A DNA stretch of 64,000 nucleotides, taken from positions 161,501 through 225,500 of the forward strand of contig NZ_JNFD01000035.1 of NCBI RefSeq assembly GCF_000756375.1, given 5' to 3'. A model generated the notes under the pieces. It saw only the letters and a list, made by a program, of their open reading frames with translations. It made no database searches and had not been told where the DNA came from. Position 1 is the stretch's first letter. Every line of letters starts with the position of its first letter. This DNA is from Sphingopyxis sp. LC81. GTDB taxonomy: Bacteria; Pseudomonadota; Alphaproteobacteria; Sphingomonadales; Sphingomonadaceae. Of the stretch, positions 43,673 to 53,436 are shown piece by piece. The translations under genes and the position numbers were made by a program.

Positions 43673-46600
43673 ATGATCGCCCGCACCGTCACCTGGGCGG
43701 TCGAGAAGCGCTGGCTTGTCGTCCTGCTCACCGCCATTGCCGCCGTCATCGGAGCCTTCGCGCTGTCGCGCCTGCCGATCGACGCGGTTCCCGACATCAC
43801 CAACAACCAGATCCAGATCAACGTCCGCGCGCCGGCGCTTTCACCCGAACTTGTCGAGAAGCAGGTCGCCTTCCCGATCGAGACCGCGCTCGCCGGGATT
43901 CCAGGGCTTGAATATACACGCTCGTTGAGCCGCAACGGTTTCGCACAGGTCACGGCCGTTTTCACCGATGAGACCGATATCTATTTTGCGCGCCAGCAGG
44001 TCGGCGAGCGCCTCAATGAAGCGACCGAGACCATGCCCGACGGCGTCCGGCCCGAGATGGGTCCGATCGCGACGGGTCTCGGCGAAGTTTATATGTGGAC
44101 GGTGCGTCTCGCGCACCGCAAGGATGATGCGCACAAGCCCGGCGAACCCGGCCTCCAACCCGACGGCAGCTACGTAACGCCCGAGGGCGAACGCCTCGTC
44201 ACCGAGGCGGACAAGGCCACCTATCTTCGCACCGCGCAGGACTGGATCGTCACGCCGCTGCTCCGCACCGTCTCGGGCGTCGCCGGGATCGATGCGATCG
44301 GCGGTTATTCGAAGCAATATATGGTCGTGCCCGATGTGCAAAGGCTGGCGGCGCTCGACCTTAGCCTCACCGACCTTGCCGAAGCGCTCGAACGCAACAA
44401 CACGAGCGTCGGCGGCGGGGTCGTCGAACGCAACGGCGAAGGGCTTGCCGTCCGCTCCGATGCGCTCATTCGCGATACCGCCGAGCTGTCGCGGGTCGTG
44501 GTCGCGACGCGGTCGGGCGTGCCGATCACGCTCGACCAGGTTGCAAGCGTCCGCACCGGCCAAGCCGTGCGCATGGGCTCGGCATCGGAGAATGGCACCG
44601 AGGTCGTCGTCGGCACCGCGATCATGCGTATCGGCGAGAACAGCCGGGCCGTCGCGACCGCGGTTGCCGACCGGCTCGATGCGACCAACGCGTCGCTCCC
44701 GCCCGATGTCGTCATCGAGCCGGTTCTCGATCGCACCAAGCTCGTCAATTCGACGATCTGGACGGTCGGCAAGAACCTGACCGAGGGCGCGCTGCTCGTC
44801 ATCGTCGTGCTTTTCCTCCTGCTCGGCAATTTCCGCGCGGCGCTGATCGCGGCGCTCGTTATCCCGATCACCATGCTCCTCACCAGCTTCGGCATGCTGC
44901 GCGCGGGCGTGTCGGCGAACCTGATGAGCCTCGGCGCACTCGACTTCGGCCTCATCGTCGACGGCGCCGTCATCATCGTCGAAAATGCGCTTCGCCGCAT
45001 GGCCGAGTTCCAGCACCGCGAGGGGCGGATCCTGACGCTTCAGGAGAGGCTTGCGTCGGTCGCAGCGGCGGCGCGCGAGATGGTGCGCCCCTCGGTCTAT
45101 GGCCAGGCGATCATCATCCTCGTCTATGTGCCTTTGCTCACCTTGAGCGGGGTTGAGGGCAAGACCTTCATCCCGATGGCGCTGACCGTGATCATTGCGC
45201 TCGGCTTCGCTTTCATCCTCTCGCTCACCTTCGTGCCGGCGGCGATCGCCATCTGGCTCTCCAAGCGCGTCGAGGAGAAGGAGGGCCGAATCATGACCTG
45301 GCTCAAGCAGCGCTACGAACCCGGCCTCGACCGGGCGATGAGCAAACCCAAGGTCACGCTCGGCGCCGGGATCGGCGGGTTCGTCGTCGCGATCCTTGCC
45401 TTCTTCTCGCTCGGCCAGGTGTTCCTGCCCCAGCTCGACGAGGGCGACCTGCTGATCCAGGCGTTCCGCGTTCCCTCGACATCGGTCCAGCAGAGCCAGG
45501 CGATGCAGGTTCCGATCGAACGGATGCTCTCGAAGCAGCCCGAGGTCGACATCGTTTTTTCGAAGACGGGAACGGCGGACCTCGCCTCCGACCCGATGCC
45601 GCCCAATGCGACCGACAATTTCGTGATCCTGAAACCCCGAAAGGAGTGGCCCGACCCCAGCCTGCCCAAGGCCGAACTGGTCGAACGGCTGGAAAAGGAG
45701 CTGAACAAGATTCCGGGCAATGCCTATGAGATCACGCAGCCGATCCAGATGCGCTTCAACGAGCTCATCGCCGGCGTACGCGGCGACATTGCCGTCAAAG
45801 TCTATGGCGACGACTTCGACGCCATGAACCGGACCGCGCAGGAAATCGCCGCGATCTTGCGGAAGACCGACGGCGCGACCGATGTGCGTGTCGAAGAAAC
45901 CGAAGGTCTCTCGATGCTCGATATTCGGGCGAACCGCGAGGCGATGGCGCGACTCGGCGTCACCGCACAGGATGTGCAGGATGTCGTAACCGCGACGATC
46001 GGCGGCCGCCAGGCCGGCACGATCTTCGAGGGCGACCGCCGCTTCCCCGTGGTCGTCCGGCTGTCGGACGCGCAGCGCTCGGACCTCTCGGTGCTCGAAC
46101 AGGTGCAGGTCCGCGTTCCCGGCGGCTCTTTCGTGCCGCTCGCCAGCGTCGCCGACATCCGCGTCGTCGATGGACCCAACCAGATCAGTCGCGAAAATGG
46201 CAAGCGGCGCGTCGTCGTCCAGGCCAATGTTCGCGGCCGCGCGATTTCCGACGTCGTCGCCGATGCCAAGGCAGGTATCGCGAAGGACGTCCGCTTACCC
46301 GCGGGCAGCTACCTCGAATGGGGCGGCCAGTTCGAGAATCTGGCCTCCGCTCGCGATCGGCTCCTGCTCGTCATCCCGGCGTGTTTCATCCTGATCCTGC
46401 TGCTGCTCTACGGCGCGCTTCGTTCGCCGCGCGACGCGGCGATCGTGTTCACCGGGGTGCCGCTGGCGTTGATCGGCGGCGTGCTTGCCCTGTTCCTGCG
46501 CGGCATGGACTTCTCCATCTCGGCAGCGGTCGGGTTCATCGCGCTGTCGGGTATCGCGGTGCTCAACGGGCTCGTGATGGTGTCGTCGATCCAGGAGCTG

Positions 46601-46882
46601 ATGCGCTCGGGCATGGCGCGCGCCGAAGCCGCGCGGCAAGGCGCGCTCATGCGCCTTCGCCCGGTGGTGATGACCGCGCTTGTCGCAAGTCTCGGATTCG
46701 TGCCGATGGCGCTAGCGACCGGCGCTGGCGCCGAGGTGCAGAAACCGCTCGCGACGGTGGTGATCGGGGGGCTGATCTCGGCGACCTTGCTCACCCTGTT
46801 CGTACTTCCGACGCTCTACGCGCGTTATGGAGGCGGACGCGCGCTGAAGGACGAAAGGACGAACGATGGCGCATTCGCATAG
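43673..46882 (+). CDS. czcA: Heavy-metal RND efflux transporter CzcA
   Basis: A 1069-residue RND pump with 12 membrane helices and two large periplasmic loops. The Zn/Co/Cd-type (HME-RND) signature is DFGLIVDGAVIIVENALRR near residue 420, carrying the proton-relay acids in helix 4; PDITNNQIQINVRAPALSP is the typical N-terminal block. It pumps divalent cations (probably Zn, Cd, Co) out through CzcB and CzcC. It starts 3 bases after czcB and overlaps czcD by 17 bases. Confidence 0.94.
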   Translation: MIARTVTWAVEKRWLVVLLTAIAAVIGAFALSRLPIDAVPDITNNQIQINVRAPALSPELVEKQVAFPIETALAGIPGLEYTRSLSRNGFAQVTAVFTDETDIYFARQQVGERLNEATETMPDGVRPEMGPIATGLGEVYMWTVRLAHRKDDAHKPGEPGLQPDGSYVTPEGERLVTEADKATYLRTAQDWIVTPLLRTVSGVAGIDAIGGYSKQYMVVPDVQRLAALDLSLTDLAEALERNNTSVGGGVVERNGEGLAVRSDALIRDTAELSRVVVATRSGVPITLDQVASVRTGQAVRMGSASENGTEVVVGTAIMRIGENSRAVATAVADRLDATNASLPPDVVIEPVLDRTKLVNSTIWTVGKNLTEGALLVIVVLFLLLGNFRAALIAALVIPITMLLTSFGMLRAGVSANLMSLGALDFGLIVDGAVIIVENALRRMAEFQHREGRILTLQERLASVAAAAREMVRPSVYGQAIIILVYVPLLTLSGVEGKTFIPMALTVIIALGFAFILSLTFVPAAIAIWLSKRVEEKEGRIMTWLKQRYEPGLDRAMSKPKVTLGAGIGGFVVAILAFFSLGQVFLPQLDEGDLLIQAFRVPSTSVQQSQAMQVPIERMLSKQPEVDIVFSKTGTADLASDPMPPNATDNFVILKPRKEWPDPSLPKAELVERLEKELNKIPGNAYEITQPIQMRFNELIAGVRGDIAVKVYGDDFDAMNRTAQEIAAILRKTDGATDVRVEETEGLSMLDIRANREAMARLGVTAQDVQDVVTATIGGRQAGTIFEGDRRFPVVVRLSDAQRSDLSVLEQVQVRVPGGSFVPLASVADIRVVDGPNQISRENGKRRVVVQANVRGRAISDVVADAKAGIAKDVRLPAGSYLEWGGQFENLASARDRLLLVIPACFILILLLLYGALRSPRDAAIVFTGVPLALIGGVLALFLRGMDFSISAAVGFIALSGIAVLNGLVMVSSIQELMRSGMARAEAARQGALMRLRPVVMTALVASLGFVPMALATGAGAEVQKPLATVVIGGLISATLLTLFVLPTLYARYGGGRALKDERTNDGAFA

Positions 46883-47786
46883 TCAAGAAGAGGGCGGCCA
46901 TTCCGGGCACGACCATGCGGCGGGCGCGAACAGCCGGAGCCTGACAATCGCGCTGGCGCTGACGGGCACATTTCTCGTCGCCGAACTGGTGGGGGCGTGG
47001 CTGTTCAACAGCCTCGCCCTGCTCTCCGATGCCGCGCATATGTTCACCGATGCGGCCGCGCTCGCGATTGCGCTGGCCGCGATCCGCATCGGCCGCCGCC
47101 CCGCCGACGTCAAGCGAACCTATGGCTACCGCCGCTTCGAAATCCTCGCCGCAGCGTTCAATGCCCTGCTGCTCTTCGCGGTTGCCGCTTATGTTCTCTA
47201 CGAAGGGATCAAGCGTTTCGTCGAGCCGCAGGAGGTTCAGTCGCTCGGCATGCTGGCGGTTGCCGCCGCAGGGCTCATCATCAATCTTGTATCGATGCGC
47301 GTGCTTTCGCGCGGCAAGGACGAGAGCCTCAACGTCAAGGGCGCCTATCTCGAGGTTTGGGCCGATATGCTCGGTTCGCTCGGGGTCATCGGGGCCGCGA
47401 TCCTGATCTATTTCACCGGCTGGAGCTGGGTCGACCCGATCGTCGCGATCGCGATCGGTCTCTGGGTGCTGCCGCGGACGTGGATTCTTCTGCGCGACAC
47501 CACCAATATCCTGCTGCAAGGCGTTCCGCGCGGCGTCGATCTTGGGGCGGTGCGCGCAAGCATCGCAGCTGTCGAGGGTGTGGCCGAAGTCCATGACCTC
47601 CATCTCTGGTCCATCGCTGGCCGCGATATGAGCCTGACGGCGCATGTCGTCCTGACACCGGGGCATGAAGCAGACGCGGTTCGGCTGGCGGTTTCGGAAG
47701 CGTTGCACGACGCGTTCGAAATCTCGCACGCAACATTGCAGATGGAATCCGCCAGCGAGCAATGCGCCGAGCCGGAGCATGACTAG
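46866..47786 (+). CDS. czcD: Cation diffusion facilitator CzcD
   Basis: A 306-residue CDF transporter with six membrane helices and a C-terminal cytoplasmic domain. The N-terminus is His-rich (MAHSHSQEEGGHSGHDH). Transport-site residues are in LLSDAAHMFTD (helix 2) and GAYLEVWADMLGS (helix 5), and the C-terminal domain shows HDLHLWSIAG. It exports Zn/Cd/Co from cytoplasm to periplasm, where CzcCBA can take over. It overlaps czcA and ends the operon; its TAG stop lies in a hairpin shared with the convergent gene. Confidence 0.94.
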   Translation: MAHSHSQEEGGHSGHDHAAGANSRSLTIALALTGTFLVAELVGAWLFNSLALLSDAAHMFTDAAALAIALAAIRIGRRPADVKRTYGYRRFEILAAAFNALLLFAVAAYVLYEGIKRFVEPQEVQSLGMLAVAAAGLIINLVSMRVLSRGKDESLNVKGAYLEVWADMLGSLGVIGAAILIYFTGWSWVDPIVAIAIGLWVLPRTWILLRDTTNILLQGVPRGVDLGAVRASIAAVEGVAEVHDLHLWSIAGRDMSLTAHVVLTPGHEADAVRLAVSEALHDAFEISHATLQMESASEQCAEPEHD

Positions 47787-47802
47787 CCGCGGCGCGGGCT
47801 AG
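47783..47802. terminator. Hairpin containing both stop codons of convergent genes
   Basis: CTAGCC (47783-47788) and GGCTAG (47797-47802) form a 6-bp stem with an 8-base GC loop. The czcD stop TAG (47784-47786) and the methyltransferase stop (47799-47801) are symmetric parts of the stem. There is no T-run on either side, so it may only weakly terminate. Confidence 0.4.
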
Positions 47803-48458
47803 CGCTCCGCCCGATAGAGGGAGATCGATCCCGTCGGGGTCGGGATGGCCCGGACTTCCTCGACATCGCGAAAACCCGCGCCGCGCAGGATTTCGGGGAC
47901 GCAGCCCCGCGCATTCGGCTCGGTAAGCTCGAAGCCATCGATCATCTGAACCTGCCGGAACAAAGTTCGCATCAGGAGCGAGCGTTGCTCGCCATAGTCG
48001 GCGATGTAGAGCCCGCCGCCCGGTTTCAGCAGCCGCCACATCTGACCGACGATCGCTTCCTTCACCTCCATCGGACATTGATGGAGCACGAGGCTCGAGA
48101 CGATCTTGTCGCATTGCTGGAGCGGGCCGATTTGATCGAGCGCATCGCCCATCGCCTCGAACCAGAGGATATCCGCATCCGCCTCTCTTGCCTTTCTCCG
48201 GGCGATGTCGAGCACCTCCGGATCGGGATCGACGCCCAAGATGATGCTGGTCGGGGCCGCCGCCTTGAGCGCTATCGCAAGCGTTCCGGTGCCGCATCCG
48301 ATATCGACGATCGTCTCACCGGCCCCCGGCGCGACGAGCTTCACCAGCTCGCCGCGCCACCTCTTCTCGCGCGTCATCAAGGCGAGCACCGCATCATATC
48401 GCTTGATATTGCCTACCTTGCCCAGCGCGGGCACGAAATCTCGATTTGTATCTGCCAT
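47799..48458 (-). CDS. Class I SAM-dependent methyltransferase
   Basis: A 219-residue protein. The SAM-binding motif I is IVDIGCGTGTLAIAL near residue 50, motif II GVDPDPEVLDIARRKA near 75, and the later motif LLKPGGGLYIADYGE near 145. The closest type is the small UbiE/arsenite-methyltransferase-like class, but no substrate-specific Cys set is seen, so the substrate is unknown. The ATG at 48458 is chosen by the normal N-terminus; the long frame upstream is a shadow of the AraC gene. It is probably cotranscribed with that gene (47-base gap). Confidence 0.86.
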   Translation of the reverse strand: MADTNRDFVPALGKVGNIKRYDAVLALMTREKRWRGELVKLVAPGAGETIVDIGCGTGTLAIALKAAAPTSIILGVDPDPEVLDIARRKAREADADILWFEAMGDALDQIGPLQQCDKIVSSLVLHQCPMEVKEAIVGQMWRLLKPGGGLYIADYGEQRSLLMRTLFRQVQMIDGFELTEPNARGCVPEILRGAGFRDVEEVRAIPTPTGSISLYRAER

Positions 48459-48505
48459 GATCAGAACGCTAACCCCGCAGGGACCGGCACGCTTGAACGA
48501 TGCGG

Positions 48506-49228
48506 CTATCGCTCCAGAAGGATGTCGCTGGCGCGGACGCCGAACATGGCCTTGATCGTCCGGGCAAAATGCGCGGCGTCGGCAAAGCCGGCTGCATGGG
48601 CCGCCTCGGTGATGTTCGATCCTGCCAGCAGCTCCTCGAACGCCGCGCTCAGGCGCCGCCACAGGATATAGCGTTGGAACGGCATGCCAATCTCGGAAGC
48701 GAACAGGTGCCGAAGCCGGCCGACCGAAAGCCGCGTCCCGGCGGCGACATCGAACAGACGAACCGTGCCGAGCGGGAGGCGCCGTTCGATCGTCGCAATC
48801 ACGTCCGAGATGCGCGTGTCGATGCTTCGCCGCGGGGCGCGCATCACCCAGTCTTGCCAGAAGGGACGCGTCGCAGCGCCCGGCACGATCTGAAACCGGC
48901 CTGCTTCGATGCGATCCCGCAGCCTGTCCGGCGGACCGAAACCGGCGGTCGGTTCGACAAAACAGATATCCGCACCGGCGGACGGGAGCAGTTGGTGCCG
49001 GGCGTTGGGTTCGATCAACAGGCAGGTGCCCGAAATTTCGCGGCCGTCGCTCCCGATGGCTCGCACGGGCGAATCCGCGAAGACCGCCTGGGCCGCAAAA
49101 TGACGATGGGGAATCGCATCGCCGATCGTGCCCGACCACCAGGCCGTCTCACCCTCGATGCGCAAGGCGCCCTGCCAGAAATTCCTCGCCATCGGCGGCA
49201 GGCTAACGCGGCGATCCGGCGCCGTCAT
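48506..49228 (-). CDS. AraC-family transcriptional regulator
   Basis: A 240-residue protein. An N-terminal cupin-like sensor region (about 10-120, HRHFAAQAVFADSP) is followed by a C-terminal AraC double helix-turn-helix (about 140-238). Helices are visible in TRLSVGRLRHLFASEIGMPF and NITEAAHAAGFADAAHFART, ending in FGVRASD. It heads a two-gene unit with the methyltransferase and may control it. No operator is evident. Confidence 0.87.
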   Translation of the reverse strand: MTAPDRRVSLPPMARNFWQGALRIEGETAWWSGTIGDAIPHRHFAAQAVFADSPVRAIGSDGREISGTCLLIEPNARHQLLPSAGADICFVEPTAGFGPPDRLRDRIEAGRFQIVPGAATRPFWQDWVMRAPRRSIDTRISDVIATIERRLPLGTVRLFDVAAGTRLSVGRLRHLFASEIGMPFQRYILWRRLSAAFEELLAGSNITEAAHAAGFADAAHFARTIKAMFGVRASDILLER

Positions 49229-49404
49229 TCGTCGATTGTCTCGCGGACGGGATAATTATGGCTGATCTCGCCGACGAGCGCCCTCCCAGCCATTACCCAT
49301 CCCGGAAGTCCGGAATACCTCTCACTCTCGCTGCGCTCCACCGGGAACAAGCGGCTCCCGCGGAGACGCAATCCGCGCCTCACTAAATCACTGATTTTAT
49401 GAAG

Positions 49405-49454
49405 AAAACTGGAGCGGGCGAAGGGATTCGAACCCTCGACCCCAACCTTGGCAA
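49405..49454. repeat. Island attachment site, left (tRNA-Gly 3' remnant)
   Basis: A 50-base exact direct repeat of 59433-59482. It contains the 3' part of tRNA-Gly from the anticodon loop (TTGGCAA in plus sense) to the encoded CCA, then diverges. It is the part of the original tRNA gene cut off by integration. Confidence 0.93.
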
Positions 49455-49587
49455 CTTTGGGGCATTGCGTCCGCGGCGTATCGCTGCAATACGTGCTCGG
49501 CCACTAAAACATTGATATTTAGATATTTCTAGTTCGCACATGGCCGTCGCCGTCCGCTGACGTCCGCCGGAAACCGACTCATTTGCT

Positions 49588-49608
49588 ACCCCAATCTGAC
49601 CCCAATTA
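49588..49608. repeat. Putative integrase arm-type site, left
   Basis: Two tandem 11-base units beginning CCCCAAT (CCCCAATCTGA, CCCCAATTAGG). The 21-base segment matches 59353-59373 at 19 of 21 positions in the same orientation. It lies just before the integrase start. Confidence 0.45.
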
Positions 49609-49617
49609 GGATTGCCC

Positions 49618-51000
49618 ATGACGACAAGTGCCCCGAATAGCAAGCTGACAGACGTCCGCTTGCGCGCGTTGCTGGATCGCCCACCCAGCGAACGCATCGA
49701 ACTTAAGGACGGGACTATCGACGGCTTGACCCTGCGCGTCGGCCCACGCGGACGCCCGACATGGACATTCAGGTTCAGGATTCGCGGCGAAGGTGGGATC
49801 ACCGAGCGAGGCACAAAGCTCAATGGTGTTCGCTATCACCGAGTCAGCTTGGGAAGCTATCCCGACGTAACGATCAAGGAAGCGCGTCGCAAAGCGGCTG
49901 CTTATGCCGACGACGCGGCGGCGGGCCGGAATCCGCTGACTGATTTCCAAGAGCGCGCGATCGACAAAAGGGATACGGTCGCCGCGCTGGTTGAAGACTA
50001 TGTGGCCCATGCCGAGCAATCGATGCGATCTTGGCGCAATGCGAAGTGGACGCTTGAACGACACATAGTGTCGGCATGGGGTGAAAGGCCAACGGGCGGC
50101 ATCACCGACAGCGATGCAAAATCCCTCATAAACAAGGTGGCACAGGGAACCCCTGACCCGGAGACAGGCATTATTGTTCCACGTCCCGGCGCAGCGAATG
50201 AAACCCGCAAATGGGGTTCGCTGTTGTTCCAGTGGGCGATCGACGAACGCCGGGCAAAGGCCAATCCGTTTACGAAGGTGAAAACGCCTAAGCTGGGCAC
50301 CCGTCAAAGATATCTCAGCATGGAAGAGGCCCGAGCGGTATGGGCCGCGGCGGATGCCATGCGCGAGCCGTGGGGTCCGGCGATCCAATTGTTGATGCTC
50401 ACAGGCTGCCGCGAGATGGAAATATGCGCTGCGCGCTGGTCTTGGTTCGATGCCCAGAATGCTGAACTGATCGTCCCGCCCGAACACTACAAGTCGGGTC
50501 GCCATTTCCTTGTGGGCCTGCCCTTCCAGGCAATGACCGTGATCGATACGTTGACGCGATGGAATGAAGGCGATTTCATGTTGTCGACCACGAACGGCGC
50601 AAAGCCCATCGCCGGCGTGCCGCGTAAGATCATCGATCAACTCCATAGCAGCGCCGAGAAAATCCTTGGCAGCCCCATGCCCCGATTTGCACTGCACGAT
50701 TTTCGCCGATCAGTGCGCACCCACCTTTCCCGGCTCGAGGTCGATGCTCACGTGGCTGAAATGGTGCTCGGGCATGCGATCAAAGGTCTCCGGGCAAGCT
50801 ATGATTTGTATGGCTATTCCAAAGAGAAGAGACACGCGCTTGCTCTATGGGCAACGGACCTTCTGGTCCCCCCAGAAGACGAAGGGGGCAATGGCGTCTC
50901 GGTTCTTTCAACGGCGTTGGAGGCGCTGGCAGCCAACGAACCGCTGAGTGAAGAGCAGCGCGAAGCACTGCTAGCGCACGTAGGGGAACCAAGCAGATGA
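49618..51000 (+). CDS. int: Tyrosine integrase, P4-like family (DUF4102 N-terminal arm domain)
   Basis: A 460-residue site-specific recombinase. An N-terminal DUF4102-type arm-binding domain (about 10-105, including GTKLNGVRYHRVSLGSYPDV) is followed by a core-binding domain (about 125-215) and a catalytic domain (about 225-415). Catalytic residues are in LTGCREMEICAARW (Arg), LHDFRRSVRTHLSRL (His-x-x-Arg) and VLGHAIKGLRASYDLYGY (His and the nucleophile Tyr). It integrates the island at tRNA-Gly. The ATG at 49618 is used; a TTG two codons earlier is possible. The stop overlaps the next gene by ATGA. Confidence 0.94.
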   Translation: MTTSAPNSKLTDVRLRALLDRPPSERIELKDGTIDGLTLRVGPRGRPTWTFRFRIRGEGGITERGTKLNGVRYHRVSLGSYPDVTIKEARRKAAAYADDAAAGRNPLTDFQERAIDKRDTVAALVEDYVAHAEQSMRSWRNAKWTLERHIVSAWGERPTGGITDSDAKSLINKVAQGTPDPETGIIVPRPGAANETRKWGSLLFQWAIDERRAKANPFTKVKTPKLGTRQRYLSMEEARAVWAAADAMREPWGPAIQLLMLTGCREMEICAARWSWFDAQNAELIVPPEHYKSGRHFLVGLPFQAMTVIDTLTRWNEGDFMLSTTNGAKPIAGVPRKIIDQLHSSAEKILGSPMPRFALHDFRRSVRTHLSRLEVDAHVAEMVLGHAIKGLRASYDLYGYSKEKRHALALWATDLLVPPEDEGGNGVSVLSTALEALAANEPLSEEQREALLAHVGEPSR

Positions 51001-51296
51001 GGGCGCCCTCAAAATATGAACCATTTGACAATTTCGTGGTGACCGAGGGCGTTCGGTCGCTGCCCGATTTTGACCTTCCTCAACTGATAAAAGTCGTTAC
51101 CGATATCATTGAATCGGAAAGGGGCGCTTGGCCCTCAGAAGCCGCCGCGCCCATGTCCTTTGATCTCTTCGGGGCATGTTTGGCCGTGGCATTCGATGGC
51201 GACGAACTTGTTTACGATCTGGGCGCCAGCGCACCGTCATCACCCTTCGGCATCTTAACGGTGATGCTGGCATCTGAGCGGGCAGACGGGCAGTGA
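50997..51296 (+). CDS. Small hypothetical protein coupled to the integrase
   Basis: A 99-residue acidic protein whose ATG overlaps the integrase stop (ATGA), suggesting translational coupling. No membrane segment or signal peptide is seen, and I do not recognise a family. It could be an accessory directionality protein, but nothing in the sequence shows DNA binding. Confidence 0.6.
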   Translation: MRAPSKYEPFDNFVVTEGVRSLPDFDLPQLIKVVTDIIESERGAWPSEAAAPMSFDLFGACLAVAFDGDELVYDLGASAPSSPFGILTVMLASERADGQ

Positions 51297-51312
51297 CAAC
51301 TACGCCAGTCGC

Positions 51313-52305
51313 TTACCCAGTTTCATTCAAGAGTGCGATGAGCTCATCCAGAGTTAGGCAAGGATAACGTGAATGCACGATGCGGTGGCAACTTGCACAA
51401 ATTAAAGCGATATCCTCTTCTCGAGTGACGCTATCGGGTTGCAGTTCCTGAATCGGAATTCGATGATGCGCCTCAATGCAGCGCTCGCCTTCCGCTCCGT
51501 AGGTGGTCAACGGGTCTAAGCCGCAAGCCTCGCATGGAATTTTACCATTTAGCTTCTTTCGATGCTTTTTCACCTTTGCCACAAAGGCGCGATCGCGTTC
51601 CCGGTACGAATGTATCCTAGTGAGGATACGGCCTTCTTTTCCGGTGATCGCTTCCTCGATCTCGCTTTCAGGCAGTTTTTGATATTTTAGCACCTCATCC
51701 GCAGAGCCGGCATTCGTGTCGCCAAAGGCTGCGGCGCTTTCAGTATTGAACTTCGTCGCCACGGTTCGGATCGAAGCGGAGTTCACTCCCTTCATCACTT
51801 CAGCATAATGCCCGCGAATCGCATCCGCCAAAGCTGGAAATTCCGACTCTATGGGGGTGAGGTCGGCTACATCCTTCGCGATGGCAGTTAGCCGGTCCTC
51901 CAAATTGATCACATAGCCTGAGTGCATGATGGACACTCGCAAGGGTGCCAATGTGGCTACGCCCGCATTCATATCCACGATGTCGAAGTCCATCGCGTCG
52001 ATCAGAAACGACTTATCGCGCAAAGGGAAGTGAGCCGTATTGTCTAAATCTTGACGCCTCGGTTCCGGCAATCTGCACACCGCCATGACCAGCGCCGGAA
52101 GATGCAGTTTGTTCCGATTATCCTTTTCCAGCTTTCTAAGGCGCGGCTTGCCCTGCACCTTACGGGCCATCACCTCAGCTGGGATGGTGATACCAAGCGG
52201 ATCAAAGCTAACTTCGATGGCATGATCCGTCAGGCTGTCGGCAGGCACATACTCCCATTCCCCCCGACCCCCTGACGATCTCCATCGGATGGAGCAGGTG
52301 GACAT
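51313..52305 (-). CDS. HNH endonuclease (probable restriction enzyme of the island)
   Basis: A 330-residue protein. The C-terminal HNH/McrA-like nuclease (about 250-325) shows a zinc knuckle CEACG ... CASCHRIVH and the nuclease His pair in IEAHHRIPIQEL. The N-terminal ~240 residues are of unrecognised fold and probably bind DNA. It is divergent from the C5-cytosine methyltransferase gene (125 bases between starts), which is followed by vsr. That arrangement suggests a type II restriction-modification set. A modified-DNA-specific (type IV) nuclease is the alternative. Confidence 0.82.
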   Translation of the reverse strand: MSTCSIRWRSSGGRGEWEYVPADSLTDHAIEVSFDPLGITIPAEVMARKVQGKPRLRKLEKDNRNKLHLPALVMAVCRLPEPRRQDLDNTAHFPLRDKSFLIDAMDFDIVDMNAGVATLAPLRVSIMHSGYVINLEDRLTAIAKDVADLTPIESEFPALADAIRGHYAEVMKGVNSASIRTVATKFNTESAAAFGDTNAGSADEVLKYQKLPESEIEEAITGKEGRILTRIHSYRERDRAFVAKVKKHRKKLNGKIPCEACGLDPLTTYGAEGERCIEAHHRIPIQELQPDSVTREEDIALICASCHRIVHSRYPCLTLDELIALLNETG

Positions 52306-52429
52306 AGTTTCGTGTCGAACACGATTTTGGGTGGATTGCCAGAAATTTTTGTGCGATTCCCGGCAACAGAGCCGATTGACGGCGAGGGGACAATCATACT
52401 ATGGCGCACCTGTTCCCCATTTGTTCTCA

Positions 52430-53416
52430 ATGAGGGTGGGTTTGTCGTACTCTGTTGCATCTTTCTTTTCGGGTATCGGCGGACTCGATTTGGGCTTGGA
52501 AAGAGCCGGCTTTGAGGTCCTCTTTCAATGCGAGGCCAAGCCTTTTTGCCGCGACATTCTAAAGCGGCACTGGCCCGACTTGCCTCTCGACCATGACATC
52601 AGGAAGCTCGATGAAACAGACATCCCTGAAGCTGATATATGGGCAGCAGGATTCCCCTGCCAAGACCTCTCGCTTGCACGAATGGGGAAGCGGTCGGGGC
52701 TTCGAGGGAGCCAATCTGGACTCTTTCACGACTTTATCTCTCTCGTTGGAGACCGTTCTCCAAGAGGAATTATCCTCGAAAATGTTCACGGGCTTCTGTC
52801 TAGCCACGGAGGACGTGACTTCTCCATCGTACTCAAGGCGTTGGACGAACTCGGGTATGGTGTCGCATGGCGTGTGCTTAACAGTAAAGACTTCGGAGTC
52901 CCCCAGCAACGTCGTCGAGTCTACATTGTTGCCCTCCATCGAGACGCAAGAGGTGCCGCAGAAGTACTTTTTGAGCCCCAATGCGGCGACTGGAATTCTC
53001 CGAAGGGTCGATCGAATGGGGAGAAATCTCCCTCCGTCTTTCAGACAATCCTTGGAGATCCTAGCCAAGGCCCCCTCGTAAAAAGCATCGCCCATTGCAT
53101 TTACGCGGAATCGGCCCGCCATACCGGAACCGACTGGTCGCGAAACTACGTCTGGTATCCAGATGGCAGGGTCCGCCGGTTTACGCCAAATGAAGTGGAG
53201 CGAGTGCAAGGTTTCCCCGAGGATTGGACTCTTCCCGAGAACTTCGATGCCCGTCAGGCTGACAGGATTGACAGTCTGCGTTATCACGCTGTGGGCAACG
53301 CCGTAACGCCGCCTGTCGCGGAATGGGTAGGTCGCCGCTTGCGCAATGTTCTTGAGGCTCAAGATCGGAATCTGCTTCGGACGACCCTCAACGGGACGGC
53401 AGTGGCCGCGGGATAA
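52430..53416 (+). CDS. DNA (cytosine-5) methyltransferase
   Basis: A 328-residue enzyme with the ordered C5 motifs: I (SFFSGIGGLDLGLERAGF, residues 11-28), IV with the catalytic Cys (GFPCQDLS), VI (ENVHGLL), VIII (QRRRVYIVAL) and X (GNAVTPPVAEWVGRRL). The target-recognition region between VIII and IX is fairly short. The ATG at 52430 gives the usual spacing to motif I; an open frame of 47 more codons upstream is ignored because it runs into the promoter region of the divergent HNH gene. vsr follows after 20 bases, which suggests that the product creates a T:G-mismatch-prone site. Confidence 0.95.
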   Translation: MRVGLSYSVASFFSGIGGLDLGLERAGFEVLFQCEAKPFCRDILKRHWPDLPLDHDIRKLDETDIPEADIWAAGFPCQDLSLARMGKRSGLRGSQSGLFHDFISLVGDRSPRGIILENVHGLLSSHGGRDFSIVLKALDELGYGVAWRVLNSKDFGVPQQRRRVYIVALHRDARGAAEVLFEPQCGDWNSPKGRSNGEKSPSVFQTILGDPSQGPLVKSIAHCIYAESARHTGTDWSRNYVWYPDGRVRRFTPNEVERVQGFPEDWTLPENFDARQADRIDSLRYHAVGNAVTPPVAEWVGRRLRNVLEAQDRNLLRTTLNGTAVAAG

Positions 53417-53436
53417 GCCGCTCACTTGGAAATCCA

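Noticed and set aside
49410..49454. A second tRNA-Gly at the left island border.
   Set aside because: Only the 3' part from the anticodon loop onward is present; the 5' half is missing, so it is an attachment remnant.
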